Origin: WS-7 sp035635575 | GTDB taxonomy: Bacteria > Eisenbacteria > RBG-16-71-46 > SZUA-252 | Direction: 5' to 3' | Assembly (NCBI GenBank): GCA_035635575.1 | Contig: DASQAV010000002.1 | Location: 6,170 to 70,169, forward strand | Length of the DNA stretch: 64,000 bases | Notes under the pieces: generated by a model | What the model saw: only the letters and a program-made list of their open reading frames with translations | What the model was told of the DNA's origin: nothing | Database searches by the model: none | Shown here: piece after piece, positions 60,925 to 64,000 of the stretch | Layout: each line of letters starts with the position of its first letter | Position numbering within the stretch: the first letter of the stretch is position 1 | Translations under genes and position numbers: made by a program

Positions 60925-62444
60925 TGCCGAAGTTCTACATCACCACCGCCATCGATTACGTCAACAGCCTTCCCCACCTGGGCACCGCCTACGAGAAGAT
61001 CGCGGCGGATACGATCGCACGCTACAAGCGCCTCGCCGGATTCGACACGCACTTCCTCATGGGCAACGACGAACACTCGATCAACGTCGAGAAGGCCGCC
61101 CGCGAGAAAGGAATGGATCCCAAGGCCTACTGCGACGAGATGGCCGTCGTGTTCCAGACCGTGTGGAAGCGCCTCGACATCTCCTACGACGACTTCATCC
61201 GGACCACCGAGCCGCGCCACGTGCGCGGCGTGCAGGCGCTCTTCAGCGCCATCGTCGACGCGGGCGACGTCTACAAGGGCAAGTACGAAGGCCATTACTG
61301 CGTGGGCTGCGAGCGCTTCTATCCCGAGAAGGATCTGGTCGACGGAAAGTGCCCGGTTCACAAGACGGTGCCGCAGTGGGTGAGCGAGGAGAACTACTTC
61401 TTCAAGCTCTCGGCCTACGGCCCGCGGCTGCTCGAGCACATCCGGAAGCATCCCGAGTTCATCATTCCCGAGACGCGCCGGAACGAGATCGTGAACGTGA
61501 TCGAGAGCGGGCTGGAGGACATCTCGGTCTCCCGCTCCTCCATCTCCTGGGGCATTCCCTTGCCCAACGATCCCAAGCAGACGATCTATGTCTGGTTCGA
61601 CGCGCTGATCAACTACATCACGGGCGTCGGCTACCCGAATACGAACGGGGACTATTCGAAGTACTGGCCCGCGGACCTCCACGTCATCGGAAAGGACATC
61701 ACGCGGTTCCATTGCGTGATCTGGCCCGCGATGCTCCTCAGCGCAAAGCTGCCCTTGCCCAAGACGGTGCTCGGGCACGGTTGGGTTCAGTTCCAGGGAG
61801 AGAAGCTCTCGAAGTCGCTCGGGAACATCGTGAACCCGCTCGAGATCGCGGACCGCTTTGGAGCCGACGCGATCCGGTTCTTCCTGCTCAAGGAGGTGCC
61901 GCTCTCGCGCGACGGCGATTTCACGTGGGAGCTCTTCATCGACCGCTACAACGCGGACCTCGCAAACGACTGGGGGAATCTCTTCACGCGAACCGTGTCG
62001 ATGATCCACCGGTACCGCGAGGGACGCGTGGTCAAGGCGAAGCCGATCGAGGGCCTGGATGGCGTGATCGCGGACGCGCTCCGCGACTACACGGCCGCCA
62101 TGGAGAACTACGAGATCGACAAGGGAATCGAGGCGGCCTGGACGATCGTCCGGCGCGCGAACCGGCTGGTCGAGGAGAAGGCGCCCTGGAATCTGGCCAA
62201 GGACCCCGCGCGCGCCCAGGAGCTGGACGCCCTGCTCGCCACGCTGGCGGTCGCGCTCCAGCACACGGCGCTCCTCCTATTCCCCATCATGCCCGCAAAG
62301 GCGCGCGAGGTCTGGGAGACGCTGCGTCTCTCCCCCGCGATCGAGAAGGTGCGCCTGCCCGCCCCGGGCGCCCTGCTTCCCCCGCCTGGATCCCCGGAGC
62401 CGATCGGCCAGAGCAAGCCGCTCTTCCCACGAATCGAGCGATGA
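60924..62444 (+). CDS. metG: Methionyl-tRNA synthetase
   Basis: 506 residues, a short MetRS. Class I signature HLGT at residues 18-21 (SLPHLGTAYEK), the tRNA acceptor-arm region with a zinc knuckle (YCVGCERFYPEKDLVDGKCP, two of the Cys pairs), and KLSKS in GEKLSKSLGNIV. It ends after the anticodon-binding helices and lacks the C-terminal EMAP-like tRNA-binding domain of longer MetRSs. The ATG overlaps the previous TGA. Confidence 0.95.
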   Translation: MPKFYITTAIDYVNSLPHLGTAYEKIAADTIARYKRLAGFDTHFLMGNDEHSINVEKAAREKGMDPKAYCDEMAVVFQTVWKRLDISYDDFIRTTEPRHVRGVQALFSAIVDAGDVYKGKYEGHYCVGCERFYPEKDLVDGKCPVHKTVPQWVSEENYFFKLSAYGPRLLEHIRKHPEFIIPETRRNEIVNVIESGLEDISVSRSSISWGIPLPNDPKQTIYVWFDALINYITGVGYPNTNGDYSKYWPADLHVIGKDITRFHCVIWPAMLLSAKLPLPKTVLGHGWVQFQGEKLSKSLGNIVNPLEIADRFGADAIRFFLLKEVPLSRDGDFTWELFIDRYNADLANDWGNLFTRTVSMIHRYREGRVVKAKPIEGLDGVIADALRDYTAAMENYEIDKGIEAAWTIVRRANRLVEEKAPWNLAKDPARAQELDALLATLAVALQHTALLLFPIMPAKAREVWETLRLSPAIEKVRLPAPGALLPPPGSPEPIGQSKPLFPRIER

Positions 62445-63202
62445 TCGACAGCCACGCCCACGTGGGCCGGCCCGAATTCGATGCGGACCGCGAGCAGGTG
62501 CTTGCCCGCGCCGCGGCGGCAGGCGTGAGATGGGTCGTGGAGGCGGGCACCGATGCCGCATCCAGCCGCCGCGCCATCGAGCTCTCGCGAGAGCACGCGA
62601 ACGTGCGCGCCGCGGTGGGGATGCATCCCTGCGACGTGCGGGAGGAGCGCGAGGCGGAGATGGAGGAGATCGCCTCGCTCGCCAAGGAGCCCGAGGTGGT
62701 CGCGATCGGGGAGACGGGCCTCGATTTTCACTGGCCGGAGAATGCGGCGCCCGCGGTACAGGAGCGCTTTTTGAGGCGCCACATCGCGATCTCGCGCGAG
62801 ACCGGAAAACCTCTCGTGCTCCATCACCGGAACGCGGCGGAGCGCGTGGCGCAGGTGCTCGAGGAGGAAGGTCCGCTTCCCGCCGGCGGGAGTTTCCATT
62901 GCTTCGCGGGTGATCTGGCGCTTGCGCGGCGGGTGATCGCGATGGGGTTCAAGATCGGGGTCGGCGGCTCCTCCACCTTCAAGAAAAGCGTCCTGCCCGG
63001 CATCGTCCGCGAGCTCAGGCTCGAGGACGTGGTTCTGGAGACGGATTCTCCCTACCTCGCCCCGATGCCCCATCGCGGGAAACGAAACGAGCCGGCGTAC
63101 CTGGCGCTCGTGCGCGACCAGCTTGCCGGTGCTCTGGGAATCACCCCGGCCGCGCTGGAGGAACGGACCGACGCCGCGTCGCGAGCGCTCTTCCGGCTCT
63201 AG
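62441..63202 (+). CDS. tatD: TatD family metal-dependent DNase
   Basis: 253 residues. All amidohydrolase-fold metal ligands are visible: DSHAH at the N-terminus, Glu in IGETGLDFHWP, His in LVLHHRN, His in SFHCFAGD and Asp in ETDSPYLAP. Probably a 3'-5' exonuclease or D-aminoacyl hydrolase-like enzyme. The ATG overlaps the metG stop by 4 bases. Confidence 0.93.
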   Translation: MIDSHAHVGRPEFDADREQVLARAAAAGVRWVVEAGTDAASSRRAIELSREHANVRAAVGMHPCDVREEREAEMEEIASLAKEPEVVAIGETGLDFHWPENAAPAVQERFLRRHIAISRETGKPLVLHHRNAAERVAQVLEEEGPLPAGGSFHCFAGDLALARRVIAMGFKIGVGGSSTFKKSVLPGIVRELRLEDVVLETDSPYLAPMPHRGKRNEPAYLALVRDQLAGALGITPAALEERTDAASRALFRL

Positions 63203-63209
63203 GGAGCGG

Positions 63210-64000
63210 GTGCGGGCTCGCGGGAGCGGCGCGTCGGGTGTGCCCGGCGTCCTGCGCTCCCTCGGGGTCCGGCCCAGCAAGCGTCTGGGCCAGAATTTTC
63301 TTACCGATCCCCGGGTGGCTCGCCGGATCGCCGGCCTGATCCCCGATTCCCTCGAGCCTGTCCTCGAGATTGGCCCCGGTCTGGGCGCCCTTTCCCTCGA
63401 ATTGGCCGCTTCGGGAAGGCCTTTCGTCGCGGTAGAATTGGATCTCCGACTCGCGGAATACATGGAAGGGAAGCTCCGTCCGTATCCGATGTCGCGGCTG
63501 GTCCGGGGTGACGTCCTGGACCAGCGGCTGGACGAGCTATTCCCCGGGGGGAATCGGCTAACTGTGGTCGGGAACTTGCCTTACTCGATCACGACGCCGG
63601 CGCTCGAGTGGATCCTCGGGCAGAAGGAGCGCGTCGGAAGGGCGCTCCTCATGGTTCAACGTGAATTCGCGGAGCGTCTTACCGCCAAGCCGGGTTCCAA
63701 GGAGTACGGTTCGATCAGCGTGTTCGTCTCCCTCAACGCCGGAGTCCAAAACTGCTTCCGAGTCTCGCCCGGCGCGTTCCACCCCCGCCCCGAAGTGGAT
63801 TCCACGGTGCTCGAGATCACGCCCCGCGACTTCGCCGGCACGACTGCCGGGGAGCGCGAAGCGGCGTCGATGATGGCGCGCGCCTCGATGGGCACGCGCC
63901 GGAAGACGCTGGCGAACGCGCTCGCGAACGGCCTGGGCATTCCGGCCGAAGAGGCCCGCGCCGTGCTTTCCGACGCGGGTCTGGATCCGGTCCGGCGAGG
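63210..64000 (+). CDS. rsmA: 16S rRNA dimethyladenosine transferase RsmA/KsgA (3' end off the window)
   Basis: Dimethylates A1518 and A1519 in the 16S rRNA 3' hairpin. From a GTG at 63210, close behind AGGGAG: KRLGQNFLTDP, the SAM motif EIGPGLGALSLEL, the catalytic NLPYSITTP and FRVSPGAFHPRPEVDS. A second GTG at 63240 would drop ten residues. The gene runs past the right edge, so about the last 10-20 residues of the typical length are missing. Confidence 0.94.
   Translation, partial: MRARGSGASGVPGVLRSLGVRPSKRLGQNFLTDPRVARRIAGLIPDSLEPVLEIGPGLGALSLELAASGRPFVAVELDLRLAEYMEGKLRPYPMSRLVRGDVLDQRLDELFPGGNRLTVVGNLPYSITTPALEWILGQKERVGRALLMVQREFAERLTAKPGSKEYGSISVFVSLNAGVQNCFRVSPGAFHPRPEVDSTVLEITPRDFAGTTAGEREAASMMARASMGTRRKTLANALANGLGIPAEEARAVLSDAGLDPVRR

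Noticed and set aside
1..64000. tRNA, rRNA, CRISPR, insertion sequences or prophage genes
   Set aside because: None was seen by eye on either strand; a tRNAscan-SE and ISfinder run would be needed to exclude short or divergent cases.

Overview
The window looks like the replication-origin region of a GC-rich, diderm (two-membrane) bacterial chromosome. No rRNA, tRNA, CRISPR array, transposase or phage gene was found. Evidence for a diderm is YidC with a large periplasmic domain, SurA-like chaperones, two lipoproteins, an outer-membrane barrel protein and a degenerate LytM activator beside FtsEX. The gene order and the secreted families (paired M16 peptidases, a right-handed beta-helix protein, PDZ and SbsA-type Ig proteins) suggest an uncultured FCB-group lineage such as Candidatus Eisenbacteria. 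That placement is inference; no marker gene was compared.

Layout. Positions 1-4919 hold the 3' part of asd (minus strand), a large secreted Ig/barrel-like protein, a lipoprotein and a small membrane protein. Positions 4936-12027 (minus strand) hold lon, two tiny paralogous hydrophobic peptides, and a three-gene coupled operon (outer-membrane barrel, cupredoxin, sensor kinase). Positions 12130-23548 (plus) hold an RlmD-type RNA methyltransferase, an M16 peptidase pair, a beta-helix protein, a PDZ protein, a D,D-carboxypeptidase, an M23 protein with SLH-like repeats, a class III aminotransferase and a lipoprotein.

The replication core is at 23545-34000. On the minus strand lie dnaA, dnaN, recF, dciA, gyrB, gyrA, rex and a DMT transporter. 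DnaA boxes lie on both sides of dnaA. To the right on the plus strand come rpmH, rnpA, yidD, yidC, jag, mnmE, mnmG and rsmG, then parA-parB preceded by two parS sites. These two divergent gene runs fit an origin at dnaA.

Positions 44277-64000 are one dense plus-strand run: a MoxR-DUF58-BatA module, mfd, two parvulin-type chaperones, pdxA, ftsE-ftsX-envC (septal peptidoglycan hydrolase control), holB, a PSP1/RicT protein, metG, tatD and the start of rsmA. Many starts overlap the previous stop (ATGA, GTGA or TGATG), which points to translational coupling.

The most novel-looking element is the pair of tiny peptides at 7721-7792 and 7878-7955. They have different hydrophobic N-termini, a nearly identical PPPG(G)KAGW C-terminus and separate ribosome binding sites. 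Other points of interest are a probable CTG start for rex directly after the gyrA stop, unusual quinolone-pocket residues in GyrA, a 14-bp inverted repeat upstream of dnaA with one arm recurring upstream of lon, and a parS-bracketed non-coding spacer.
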